A DNA stretch of 24,106 nt, taken from positions 1 to 24,106 of IMG/VR virus record IMGVR_UViG_3300044613_000130, one strand, 5' to 3'. The notes beneath the pieces are model-generated. The model worked only from the letters and a program-made list of their open reading frames with translations. It had not been told where the DNA came from and did not search any database. The DNA is from a virus. Positions 6,821 to 13,102 of this stretch are shown one piece after another; position 1 is the first letter of the stretch, and every line of letters begins with the position of its first letter. A program made the translations under genes and the position numbers.

Positions 6821-7123
6821 ATGGAACTTCTGAATCCGCTTGCTGACGGCAACTTTCCGGCCCGAACGGTCAGCTATACCGGCACAGCCGGCTCTACCGC
6901 GACGTGGCCAGCAGGTCCGCAGGGCGTCGTTATCTGGTCGACGACGGAATGCTATGTTATTGTCGGCGAGGGCGTCACGGCTACGACGGCTTCTACGCCT
7001 ATCCCGGCGTATACGCCGATCCCGTTTACGGTGCCTTCAGGGACAGGCGCGCCGTGGCGTGTCAGCGCTATTCAGGTCGGCACAGGCGGCGACATCTACT
7101 GCAAGCCGATTAACATACGATGA
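6821..7123 (+). CDS. Small putative virion protein
   Basis: This 100-residue protein is Thr/Pro/Gly-rich and probably all-beta, with no catalytic motif. GAGG (6812-6815) lies 5 bases before the ATG. The composition (TVSYTGTAGSTATWPAGPQG) resembles small phage head or tail surface proteins, but I do not recognise a named family. The end overlaps the next small gene by ATGA. An overlapping reading in another frame over much the same span is Arg-rich and rejected as a shadow. Confidence 0.65.
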   Translation: MELLNPLADGNFPARTVSYTGTAGSTATWPAGPQGVVIWSTTECYVIVGEGVTATTASTPIPAYTPIPFTVPSGTGAPWRVSAIQVGTGGDIYCKPINIR

Positions 7124-7278
7124 GCTGGGGCGTCGCGCTTAGAAATTCACTCGCTATAGGGTTAGGCGGTATTGCCACCCTATTCTCCGGGTATGGCCGC
7201 GACGAAGCGCTCAATAATCTGGCGACTGAATCCGGCGCTAATCTCGTCCAGGAGGACGGCGGGTTCATTCTTCTTTAA
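7120..7278 (+). CDS. Very small hypothetical protein (52 residues)
   Basis: The start codon overlaps the previous stop as ATGA. The protein begins MSWGVALRNSLAIGLGGIAT; residues 10-22 are hydrophobic enough for a weak membrane segment, and the C-terminal half is acidic and polar. Its short length and lack of family recognition lower confidence, but coupling to the gene before it and the next start only 12 bases after its stop fit an expressed gene. The function is unknown. Confidence 0.55.
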   Translation: MSWGVALRNSLAIGLGGIATLFSGYGRDEALNNLATESGANLVQEDGGFILL

Positions 7279-7289
7279 GGACTACTCGA

Positions 7290-8183
7290 ATGGCTGACGT
7301 AAAAATCTCCGCTCTTCCCGCTGCTACGACGCCTGTCGCAGGAACGGAAGTTCTGCCTATCGTGCAGTCCAGCACGACCAAGAAAGTCGCTATCTCGGAT
7401 CTTACAGCGGGCCGCACTATGTCGGCGGCGGGTCTGACGCTTACGACCACGCCGCTCGGTGTTGCGTCCGGCGGCACCGGGCTCACTTCGCTTACTGCTG
7501 GATATATTCCGTATGGCGCTGGGGCAGGTGCGTTTGGGAATAGCGCGAATTTACAGTTCGATGGCAACTATCTTGGCATTGGTGGCGCACCTAGCGTTGC
7601 CTTAGACATTTTTTCAGGTGTTCCTCAGATCAGAGTGCGTGGCACGGGAACCACATCAGAATTTAGGATAAATTCAGCTTTTGGTGCTGCTGCTTTGGCG
7701 GCCATAGGGACGGTAGATGCGTCTCCTATGATGTTCTTTACGAACAACACAGAACGCGCCCGCATCGACAGCAGCGGGAACCTGCTAGTTGGGACGACTA
7801 GCAGTCCAAGCGGCACGAAGAAGCTCCGCGTTGCTGACAGTATTCTTGATGACCTAGCAGTTGGCTCTGGCGCGCACTTCGATACATCAAATGCAACTCC
7901 TATATCTTTAAGTGAGAGCAGCAATGCGCTTCTTATTACTGGCACCGGCTACTATTTGGTTCTCGTAGCTGAGAGAAACCAAACAGGAAATACAGCGCTC
8001 TTCCTTCTTGGAAATGGCGCTGCCGTTTTAATAAACCAAACCGGCGGCGCGTGGACAACCGGAACAACGCCCAGTGCGACACAGATGTCCATTGGCTTTT
8101 CTGGCGGAAACTACCGCCTCTATAACGGCCTTACGACGGTAGCCACATATTTGTTTTCGGCCACCATTATTCGGTGCTTCTAA
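7290..8183 (+). CDS. Tail-fibre-like protein
   Basis: This 297-residue protein opens with an N-terminal pattern common to phage fibre proteins (ADVKISALPAATTPVAGTEV, then LPIVQSSTTKKV and SDLTAGR). GVASGGTGLTSLTAGYIPYG and NTERARIDSSGNLLVG are repeat segments widely seen in fibres and in proteins with intramolecular chaperone tails. The C-terminal 100 residues look like a beta-rich tip. AAGGA lies about 8 bases before ATG 7290. Its position, between portal and scaffold instead of beside the tail genes, is unusual, so a head fibre is as likely as a tail fibre. Codon use becomes more AT-rich after about 7560, suggesting a separately acquired tip. Confidence 0.7.
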   Translation: MADVKISALPAATTPVAGTEVLPIVQSSTTKKVAISDLTAGRTMSAAGLTLTTTPLGVASGGTGLTSLTAGYIPYGAGAGAFGNSANLQFDGNYLGIGGAPSVALDIFSGVPQIRVRGTGTTSEFRINSAFGAAALAAIGTVDASPMMFFTNNTERARIDSSGNLLVGTTSSPSGTKKLRVADSILDDLAVGSGAHFDTSNATPISLSESSNALLITGTGYYLVLVAERNQTGNTALFLLGNGAAVLINQTGGAWTTGTTPSATQMSIGFSGGNYRLYNGLTTVATYLFSATIIRCF

Positions 8184-8195
8184 CAGGTGAAACAC

Positions 8196-8525
8196 ATGCC
8201 AAACACATATACATGGGTAATCTCCCAGCTTGACTGCTACCCACAACAGGACGACCACACGGACGTTGTGTTCACCGTCCACTGGAGACGCCAAGCGACT
8301 GACGGAACCTACAGCGCCGACATCTACGGCTCACAGTCCGTCACCCTGGACCCTGAAGCGCCATTCACGCCGTATGAAGACCTGACGGAAGCACAGGTTA
8401 TCGGGTGGCTCGAAGATGCAATGGGCGAAGAGGTGCTTGCCGCGCAGGTGGCTGCGCTTGACAAGCAGATTGAAGATCAGATCAACCCGCCGGTCGTGGT
8501 TTTGCCGCTGCCGTGGGCTGAATAA
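8196..8525 (+). CDS. DUF7936-like phage protein
   Basis: This 109-residue protein carries the pattern YTWVISQLDCYPQQDDHTDVV, then a TDGTYSADIYG strand, FTPYEDLTEAQVIGWL and a terminal NPPVVVLPLPW. It matches a small phage family I associate with DUF7936, of unknown function and often found near fibre genes. ATG 8196 is preferred over an in-frame GTG at 8187 because AGGTGA sits just upstream of the ATG. The protein has no membrane segment. Position directly after a fibre-like gene suggests a virion or assembly role. The family name is from memory and moderately sure. Confidence 0.65.
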   Translation: MPNTYTWVISQLDCYPQQDDHTDVVFTVHWRRQATDGTYSADIYGSQSVTLDPEAPFTPYEDLTEAQVIGWLEDAMGEEVLAAQVAALDKQIEDQINPPVVVLPLPWAE

Positions 8526-8531
8526 CCCCCT

Positions 8532-8581
8532 TGACGCGGGAGGTCGTCGGCTCGGCCCGCGTCATTCTCCACCGGGCCGAC
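8532..8581 (+). promoter_or_regulatory. Two mutually exclusive hairpins
   Basis: TGACGCGGG (8532-8540) can pair with CCCGCGTCA (8556-8564), a perfect 9-bp stem. TCGGCCCG (8552-8559) can instead pair with CGGGCCGA (8573-8580), a perfect 8-bp stem. Bases 8556-8559 belong to both, so only one can form at a time. No U-tract follows. The element sits in a 72-base gap, ending just before the ribosome binding site GGAG (8588-8591) of the next gene. Confidence 0.45.
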
Positions 8582-8597
8582 AACCTTGGAGAAGGTT

Positions 8598-8753
8598 ATG
8601 TTTAACATTGACGAGCTTCAGAAGCTCTTACAGATGCTCGATATTGCTACAAAAGCTGGCGGCCTTGCCGTGGCTAACGAAGCGCTTCCTCTAGCGGTTA
8701 AGATTCAAGACCTTGCAAAGGGTCTTGTTGACGCACCCGCTGAAGAGGCGTAA
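8598..8753 (+). CDS. Very small hypothetical protein (51 residues)
   Basis: A start at 8598 follows GGAG (8588-8591) with 6 bases between, an excellent ribosome binding site. The 51-residue product is helical and amphipathic (MFNIDELQKLLQMLDIATKA, then an alanine/valine-rich middle and an acidic end DAPAEEA). No family is recognised. It lies just before the scaffold gene, so a minor head or assembly role is possible. Confidence 0.6.
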   Translation: MFNIDELQKLLQMLDIATKAGGLAVANEALPLAVKIQDLAKGLVDAPAEEA

Positions 8754-8787
8754 TATTTGTAAACCGACTGGCCGGAAAGCTAGGTAA

Positions 8788-9567
8788 ATGACAGAAGATG
8801 AACAGGCTGTAGCGGAGATCAGCCCCGCGCCGGAACCGGAAGCCACGGCAGCACCGGAGACCGCTGTAGAATCGCCGGAGGAACAGCAGCCTACAAAATC
8901 GTTCACTCAGGAAGAGCTGGACGCCATTGTAAGCAAGCGCCTTGCAAGAGAACAGCGGAAATGGGAACGTGAGCAGGCCCAGCGGCTTGCGGAGCAACAG
9001 GTCAGACAACCTGTCGCACCTCCTGCGGACCCCAACGATTTCGAGTCAGCTCACCAATACGCGGAAGCGCTGGCGGAGCAAAAAGCTCGGGAGTTGTTGG
9101 CTCAGCGTGAGGCCGCAAGGCAACAGGCCGAGATCATTGAGTCCTATCGCGACCGTGAAGAGGAAGTAAGGGATAAATACGAGGACTTCGAGCAAGTCGC
9201 GTATAACCCCAACCTACCCGTCTCGGACGTTATGGCTCAGGCTATTCAGGCTTCTGATATTGGCCCCGAGGTTATCTATTTCCTCGGATCCAACCCGAAA
9301 GAAGCCAGCCGTATATTCCGTCTGCCGCCCGTCTTGCAGGCAAAAGAGATCGGTAAGATTGAGGCCAAACTGGTCGACAATCCGCCGGTCAAGAGGACAT
9401 CAACCGCGCCAGCGCCTCTTGCGCCTGTCACGGCAACCCGGTCGAACTCTGGCCCGAGACGAGACACGACGGACCCCCGGTCCATAAAGGAAATGTCAAC
9501 GTCGGAATGGATTGAAGCGGAACGTCAGCGGCAGATCAAGAAGTGGGAAGCGCAGAACCGGAGATAA
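8788..9567 (+). CDS. Scaffolding protein, P22 gp8-like
   Basis: This 259-residue protein should direct coat assembly inside the prohead and then leave. It has the usual features: an acidic, disordered Pro/Glu/Ala-rich N-terminus (1-38), a FTQEELDAIVSKRLAREQ helix, a long charged coiled coil (about 50-130), a conserved VIYFLGSNPKEASRIFRL segment, and a basic helical C-terminus (SEWIEAERQRQIKKWEAQ), the region that binds coat in P22. It sits directly before coat, as in P22 (gene 8 before gene 5), with only 3 bases between. P22 gp8 is about 300 residues. GGAAAG and TAGG lie upstream of ATG 8788. Confidence 0.88.
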   Translation: MTEDEQAVAEISPAPEPEATAAPETAVESPEEQQPTKSFTQEELDAIVSKRLAREQRKWEREQAQRLAEQQVRQPVAPPADPNDFESAHQYAEALAEQKARELLAQREAARQQAEIIESYRDREEEVRDKYEDFEQVAYNPNLPVSDVMAQAIQASDIGPEVIYFLGSNPKEASRIFRLPPVLQAKEIGKIEAKLVDNPPVKRTSTAPAPLAPVTATRSNSGPRRDTTDPRSIKEMSTSEWIEAERQRQIKKWEAQNRR

Positions 9568-9570
9568 GGA

Positions 9571-10767
9571 ATGTCTAATTCGCTTCTTACCATTGACATG
9601 ATTACTCGCAAGGCTTTGGAAATCCTTGAGAATAATCTTGTCCTGACCCGCACGGTCAACCGTCAGTATGACGACTCTTTCGCCGTTGAAGGCGCGAAGA
9701 TCGGCTCGACCCTCCGCATCCGTCTGCCCGACCGCGCGCTGGTCACGGACGGCGCGGCGCTTCAGGTGCAGGACGACAACGAGCAGTACACCACGCTCGC
9801 TGTTTCCAGCCAGAAGCACATCGGCGTCAACTTCACGACCGCCGAACTCACCATGCAGCTCGACGATTTTGCTGAGCGTGTTCTGAAGCCTCGTATTTCG
9901 CAGCTCGCGTCGTCCATCGACGCCGACGTTGCGAACGCCTTCAAATACATCGGCAACTCGGTCGGCACGCCGGGCACGACGCCCGCCACGTCGCTCGTTC
10001 TGCTTCAGGCTCAGCAGAAGCTCAACGAGAACGCTGCGGTCATGTCGCCCCGCTATGCGACGGTCAACCCGGCTGCGAACGCCGCGCTGATCGAAGGCAT
10101 GAAGGGCCTCTTCAACCCGGTCTCGGCGATTTCGAAGCAGTTCAAGAACGGCATGTTCGGCGAAGGCATTCTCGGCTATGACGAGCTGAATATGTCGCAG
10201 TCGATCAAGCAGTTCACGACGGGCTCGCGCACGGGCACGCTGACGGTCAACGCGTCGGTTACGTCGGAAGGCGCGACCAGCATCGTTGTTACGGGCCTCG
10301 GCTCGACGGTCGTCAAGGCCGGCGACGTGTTCACGGTTGCTGACTGCTTCGCCGTCAACCCGCAGACCCGCGAGTCCACCGGCTCGCTGTTCCAGTTCGT
10401 CTGCCTTGAGGACGTTACGGCGTCTACCACGGCGACGATCAAGGTCAATGCGATGTATTCGGCTTCGCAGGCTCTTGCGACGGTCGACGCTCTGCCGCAG
10501 TCTGGCAAGACCGTCACCTTCCTCGGCTCGCCGTCGACCCAGTATCCGCAGAACCTGATCTACCATCGTGACGCGATTGCGTTCGCGACGGCCGATCTGC
10601 TTATGCCGAACGGTGTCGACATGGCCTCGCGTCAGGTCCACAATGGTATCTCGCTCCGCGTTGTCCGTCAGTATGACATCAACAACGACCGACTGCCCTG
10701 CCGTATTGACGTTCTGTATGGCTACAGCGTCATTCGTCCGCAGATGGCGGTTCGCCTTTGGGGCTAA
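9571..10767 (+). CDS. Major capsid (coat) protein, P22 gp5-like
   Basis: This 398-residue protein forms the icosahedral shell. It matches P22-type coat proteins: start NSLLTIDMITRKALEILENN, then FAVEGAKIGSTLRIRLPDR, LASSIDADVANAFKYIG, and the C-terminal ISLRVVRQYDINNDRLPCRIDVLYG. P22 gp5 has 430 residues. A Thr/Val-rich stretch (about 220-300) is where the P22 coat has its inserted I-domain. GGAG (9560-9563), inside the last codons of scaffold, lies 7 bases before the ATG, so coat is coupled to scaffold. Third positions are strongly G/C, consistent with very high expression. A strong terminator follows directly. Confidence 0.95.
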   Translation: MSNSLLTIDMITRKALEILENNLVLTRTVNRQYDDSFAVEGAKIGSTLRIRLPDRALVTDGAALQVQDDNEQYTTLAVSSQKHIGVNFTTAELTMQLDDFAERVLKPRISQLASSIDADVANAFKYIGNSVGTPGTTPATSLVLLQAQQKLNENAAVMSPRYATVNPAANAALIEGMKGLFNPVSAISKQFKNGMFGEGILGYDELNMSQSIKQFTTGSRTGTLTVNASVTSEGATSIVVTGLGSTVVKAGDVFTVADCFAVNPQTRESTGSLFQFVCLEDVTASTTATIKVNAMYSASQALATVDALPQSGKTVTFLGSPSTQYPQNLIYHRDAIAFATADLLMPNGVDMASRQVHNGISLRVVRQYDINNDRLPCRIDVLYGYSVIRPQMAVRLWG

Positions 10768-10770
10768 TCA

Positions 10771-10796
10771 GATGGGGCTTCGGCCCCGTCTTTTTC
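10771..10796 (+). terminator. Intrinsic terminator after coat
   Basis: GATGGGGC (10771-10778) pairs with GCCCCGTC (10783-10790) around a TTCG tetraloop, followed by TTTTTC (10791-10796). It is a textbook Rho-independent terminator with a stabilising UUCG loop. It lies 3 bases after the coat stop and before the next gene's ribosome binding site (AGGAG, about 10805). Confidence 0.9.
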
Positions 10797-10818
10797 TCTA
10801 ATTCAGGAGCATTGAACC

Positions 10819-11310
10819 ATGGCTGCTTATGATCCCGTTACGCAGAGCGCTGCTTATCCGCTCGACACCCTCGGCCCGACGCCGCTTATCCCGAACGCTG
10901 TTGGCGGCTATCAGCTCGGCGCTGGCGCGCTGACCGAGCCGCTTATGACTCCGCAGCCCGCCCCGAGCGCGCTGACGGGCGCGACGGTCACGGTCACTGT
11001 TGGCAATCTCGCCAACGGCATCATCACCGTTGACTCTGGCGGCACGGACGCGGGCACTTACACGTTCCCGACGGGCGCGCTGATCGACGCGGCGTTCCCG
11101 AGCATCAAGACGAACTCGGCGTTCGATGTCGTTGTCATCAACCTTGGTGACGCGGCCCAGAATGACGTGACGTTTGGCGCGGGCGCTGGCAACACCATCG
11201 TTGGTAACGCGGTTGTTGTGGACGGCGCTGCTGCGGCAAATGCGTCTTCGGCGATTTTCCGTTTCCGTCGCACGGGCACGTCCGCCTACACGATCTATCG
11301 TATCGGCTAA
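10819..11310 (+). CDS. Putative capsid decoration protein
   Basis: This 163-residue protein is Ala/Gly/Thr/Val-rich and probably all-beta in its last 110 residues (TVTVTVGNLANGIITVDSGG and later strands). The N-terminus is Pro-rich (YPLDTLGPTPLIPNAVGGYQ) and could be an extended arm. It follows coat after a terminator, has AGGAG about 9 bases before its ATG, and shares coat's strongly biased codons, so it is probably abundant. Decoration or head-stabilising function is inferred from position and composition; no named family is recognised. Confidence 0.7.
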   Translation: MAAYDPVTQSAAYPLDTLGPTPLIPNAVGGYQLGAGALTEPLMTPQPAPSALTGATVTVTVGNLANGIITVDSGGTDAGTYTFPTGALIDAAFPSIKTNSAFDVVVINLGDAAQNDVTFGAGAGNTIVGNAVVVDGAAAANASSAIFRFRRTGTSAYTIYRIG

Positions 11311-11320
11311 GGAGGGCTCT

Positions 11321-11638
11321 ATGCCTAATACCAAAGCGGTAGGCGTCGCGTTCTCGGATCCGGAGCTTGTCTCCGGCACGACGATCACGGGCGCTACCAT
11401 CTCTGGCTCGACACTAACGACGGCGACGGCCTCCGGCACGTTCACGTCCACGGCGACGAGCGGCCCGGTTATCGCGAATGCGACGGCCGGACTCTACTTC
11501 CTGACCACGGCCATCACGGCGGGGTCGACGACCACGACCGCTCCGGCGGGCTCGCTGGCCACGACGACCAACGCCACGGGCGCAGGTAAGCTGTTCACTT
11601 CGGTGGGCGGCAAATGGGAATTCCCCGTTCTCACCTAA
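11321..11638 (+). CDS. Small Thr-rich virion protein, N-terminal paralogue of the gene at 3747
   Basis: This 105-residue protein consists largely of Thr, Ala, Gly and Ser (TTITGATISGSTLTTATASG) and ends KLFTSVGGKWEFPVL. ATG 11321 is chosen because GGAGG (11311-11315) lies 5 bases upstream; an in-frame reading from 11174 would overlap the previous gene. Its first 20 residues resemble those of the gene at 3747. The composition suggests a surface-exposed beta-fibre or decoration. GC is high, matching its neighbours. The exact role is unknown. Confidence 0.65.
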   Translation: MPNTKAVGVAFSDPELVSGTTITGATISGSTLTTATASGTFTSTATSGPVIANATAGLYFLTTAITAGSTTTTAPAGSLATTTNATGAGKLFTSVGGKWEFPVLT

Positions 11639-11648
11639 ATCAATCTTA

Positions 11649-11670
11649 CGAGCGGCCTACGGGCCGCTCG
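11649..11670 (+). other. 9-bp hairpin with UACG tetraloop
   Basis: CGAGCGGCC (11649-11657) pairs perfectly with GGCCGCTCG (11662-11670) around TACG. UNCG loops are exceptionally stable in RNA. The bases after it (GCCCTTACC) contain no proper U-tract, so this is at best a weak terminator and may instead mark RNA processing or protect the 3' end of the transcript. Confidence 0.55.
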
Positions 11671-11690
11671 GCCCTTACCATAGGTGTAAA

Positions 11691-11975
11691 ATGGCTGTAA
11701 TTTACCTGCGGCACCCCAAGCACGGGGTGAAGGTCGCTACCATGGATTTGGAAGCCGCCTACGACGAAGAGAACGGCTGGGAAAGGTTCGATCCAGATGA
11801 CGACGACAGCGGGCGATCAGATCAACGGGGCGCTGAGACTGTTGGGCGTCCTCGCAGAGGGCGAAACGCCCTCAGCCGAGACCTCGCAGGACGCGCTGAC
11901 CGCGCTGAATCAGATGATAGACTCGTGGAACACCGAGCGGCTGTCGGTATTTTCGACACAGGACCAAGTTTTTAA
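11691..11975 (+). CDS. Small phage protein running deep into the gp4-like gene
   Basis: The first 38 residues look like a genuine small phage protein: MAVIYLRHPKHGVKVATMDL, then AAYDEENGWERFDP and an acidic DDDD. Similar short proteins are known to me just before gp4-like genes. AGGTG (11682-11686) lies 4 bases before the ATG. The frame stays open for 179 bases inside the gp4-like gene in another frame, giving a 94-residue product with a basic tail (VGRPRRGRN). The N-terminal part is well supported. Whether the overlapping tail is functional, or the true stop was lost by mutation or error, is open. Confidence 0.6.
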   Translation: MAVIYLRHPKHGVKVATMDLEAAYDEENGWERFDPDDDDSGRSDQRGAETVGRPRRGRNALSRDLAGRADRAESDDRLVEHRAAVGIFDTGPSF

Positions 11976-12510
11976 CTGGCCGTCGGGCGAGCTGTTCCGC
12001 ACGCTTGGCCCGACCGGAAATTTCGTAGGTGAGCGCCCGGTTCTGCTGGATGATTCGACCTATTTTCGAGACCCGCAGACCAACGTCTCCTACGGCATAA
12101 AGTTCATCAATCAGCAGCAGTATAACGGCATTGCTGTCAAGACCGTGACCAGCACCTATCCGCAGGTTATTTTTGTCAACAATACGTTCCCCGACATTGA
12201 AATGTATATCTACCCAAGACCCCTGCGGCTATTGGAGTGGCATTTCATTTCGGTTGAGAAGCTGACCCAGCCTGCCCAATTGGCTACGACGCTGACATTC
12301 CCGCCGGGCTACCTGCGGGCGTTCCGCTATAATCTTGCGTGCGAGATCGCGCCGGAGTTCGGCGTCGAACCTTCCGCGCAGGTGCAGCGGATTGCTATGT
12401 ATAGCAAGCGCAATCTGAAGCGCATCAATAACCCCGACGACATCATGGCGCTGCCTTATAGCATTGTCGGCACACGTCAGCGCTTTAACATCTACGCAGG
12501 GAACTACTAG
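11797..12510 (+). CDS. Tail accessory factor, P22 gp4-like
   Basis: This 237-residue protein should attach beneath the portal and help retain packaged DNA; P22 gp4 (166 residues) also has peptidoglycan-hydrolysing activity. Family-like features are GDQINGALRLLGVLAEGETP, then QDALTALNQMIDSWNTERLS and an FPPGYLRAFRYNLACEIAPE helix near the C-terminus. It has weak upstream GAAAGG (11781-11786). It lies between capsid genes and a gp10-like gene, as in P22. Its TAG stop (12508-12510) overlaps the stop of the convergent HNH gene within a CTAG. The first 179 bases are also open in the frame of the preceding small gene. Confidence 0.88.
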   Translation: MTTTAGDQINGALRLLGVLAEGETPSAETSQDALTALNQMIDSWNTERLSVFSTQDQVFNWPSGELFRTLGPTGNFVGERPVLLDDSTYFRDPQTNVSYGIKFINQQQYNGIAVKTVTSTYPQVIFVNNTFPDIEMYIYPRPLRLLEWHFISVEKLTQPAQLATTLTFPPGYLRAFRYNLACEIAPEFGVEPSAQVQRIAMYSKRNLKRINNPDDIMALPYSIVGTRQRFNIYAGNY

Positions 12511-13046
12511 GTATGTTGCATTTTAGCATACTTACTACGCGGCCCTCGTCTTTGTCCTTTAGCAAGATGTTGCCGTTCTTCACTGTATATCTCATGGGCA
12601 TGAAGGATATTTTCTTGGTGCGTAACAAGCTCAAGATTTTCCAGCCTGTTATCGGCTCGGTCTAAGTTCTTATGGTTTATCTCCAGCCGACCGGGAATAG
12701 GGCCAATAAATGCTTCCCAAAGCATACGATGTATAGACAAGCATCTATACACGCCGTTTTTGCACAGCCGAACGACAACATAATGCTTCAGCAGCCCAGT
12801 TTTTACGGGCCTATAATTTACGTCCCCCGCCCATGTTTTGCCGTGCTTAATAGACATGACAGTGGTGACGCTTGTGTTCAAAAACGCCGCAATGTCTTTC
12901 AATTTGGCCCCATTAGCCAATCGACGCTTAGCTTCCGCAATTTGATCTGCGGAAAACAATTTGCCGCGCGCTATGCGGCGCACGTTGCCAAGATTGCTAA
13001 TTTCGTAAAGTCCTTCATAATTAAGAACTGGTCGCCATTCTTCCAT
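12507..13046 (-). CDS. NUMOD4-HTH-HNH homing endonuclease on the opposite strand
   Basis: This 179-residue protein has a NUMOD4 DNA-binding motif at residues 1-26 (EEWRPVLNYEGLYEISNLGN), an inserted resolvase-like helix-turn-helix at about 29-70 (AKLKDIAAFLNTSVTTVMSI), and an HNH_3 nuclease core at about 103-150 (IHRMLWEAF, INHKN at 123-127, DNRLENLELVT). It is a free-standing homing-type endonuclease. Its ATG follows AAGGAG (13059-13054 on this strand) with 7 bases between. It has its own sigma-70-like promoter and is transcribed against the late operon. Codon use is more AT-rich than in gp4 or gp10, consistent with separate origin. It separates two genes that are normally adjacent. Confidence 0.92.
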   Translation of the reverse strand: MEEWRPVLNYEGLYEISNLGNVRRIARGKLFSADQIAEAKRRLANGAKLKDIAAFLNTSVTTVMSIKHGKTWAGDVNYRPVKTGLLKHYVVVRLCKNGVYRCLSIHRMLWEAFIGPIPGRLEINHKNLDRADNRLENLELVTHQENILHAHEIYSEERQHLAKGQRRGPRSKYAKMQHT

Positions 13047-13071
13047 AAGGTGTCTCCTTCAATGAACATGC

Positions 13072-13100
13072 AGTATATCTACATGTATATTGGAGGTCAA
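13072..13100 (-). promoter_or_regulatory. Sigma-70-like promoter for the minus-strand HNH gene
   Basis: Read on the minus strand, TTGACC (13100-13095) and TATACT (13077-13072) are separated by exactly 17 bases, with one mismatch from each consensus hexamer. Transcription would begin near 13065, upstream of the ribosome binding site and start of the HNH gene. The -35 box overlaps the plus-strand GGAGG (13092-13096) of the gp10-like gene. Confidence 0.6.
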
Positions 13101-13102
13101 GC

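Noticed and set aside
9496-10641. Long open frame (381 codons) on the minus strand opposite coat
   Set aside because: Arg/Asp-rich translation typical of the antisense of a GC-biased gene; it lies exactly opposite a clear coat gene and has no recognisable family.
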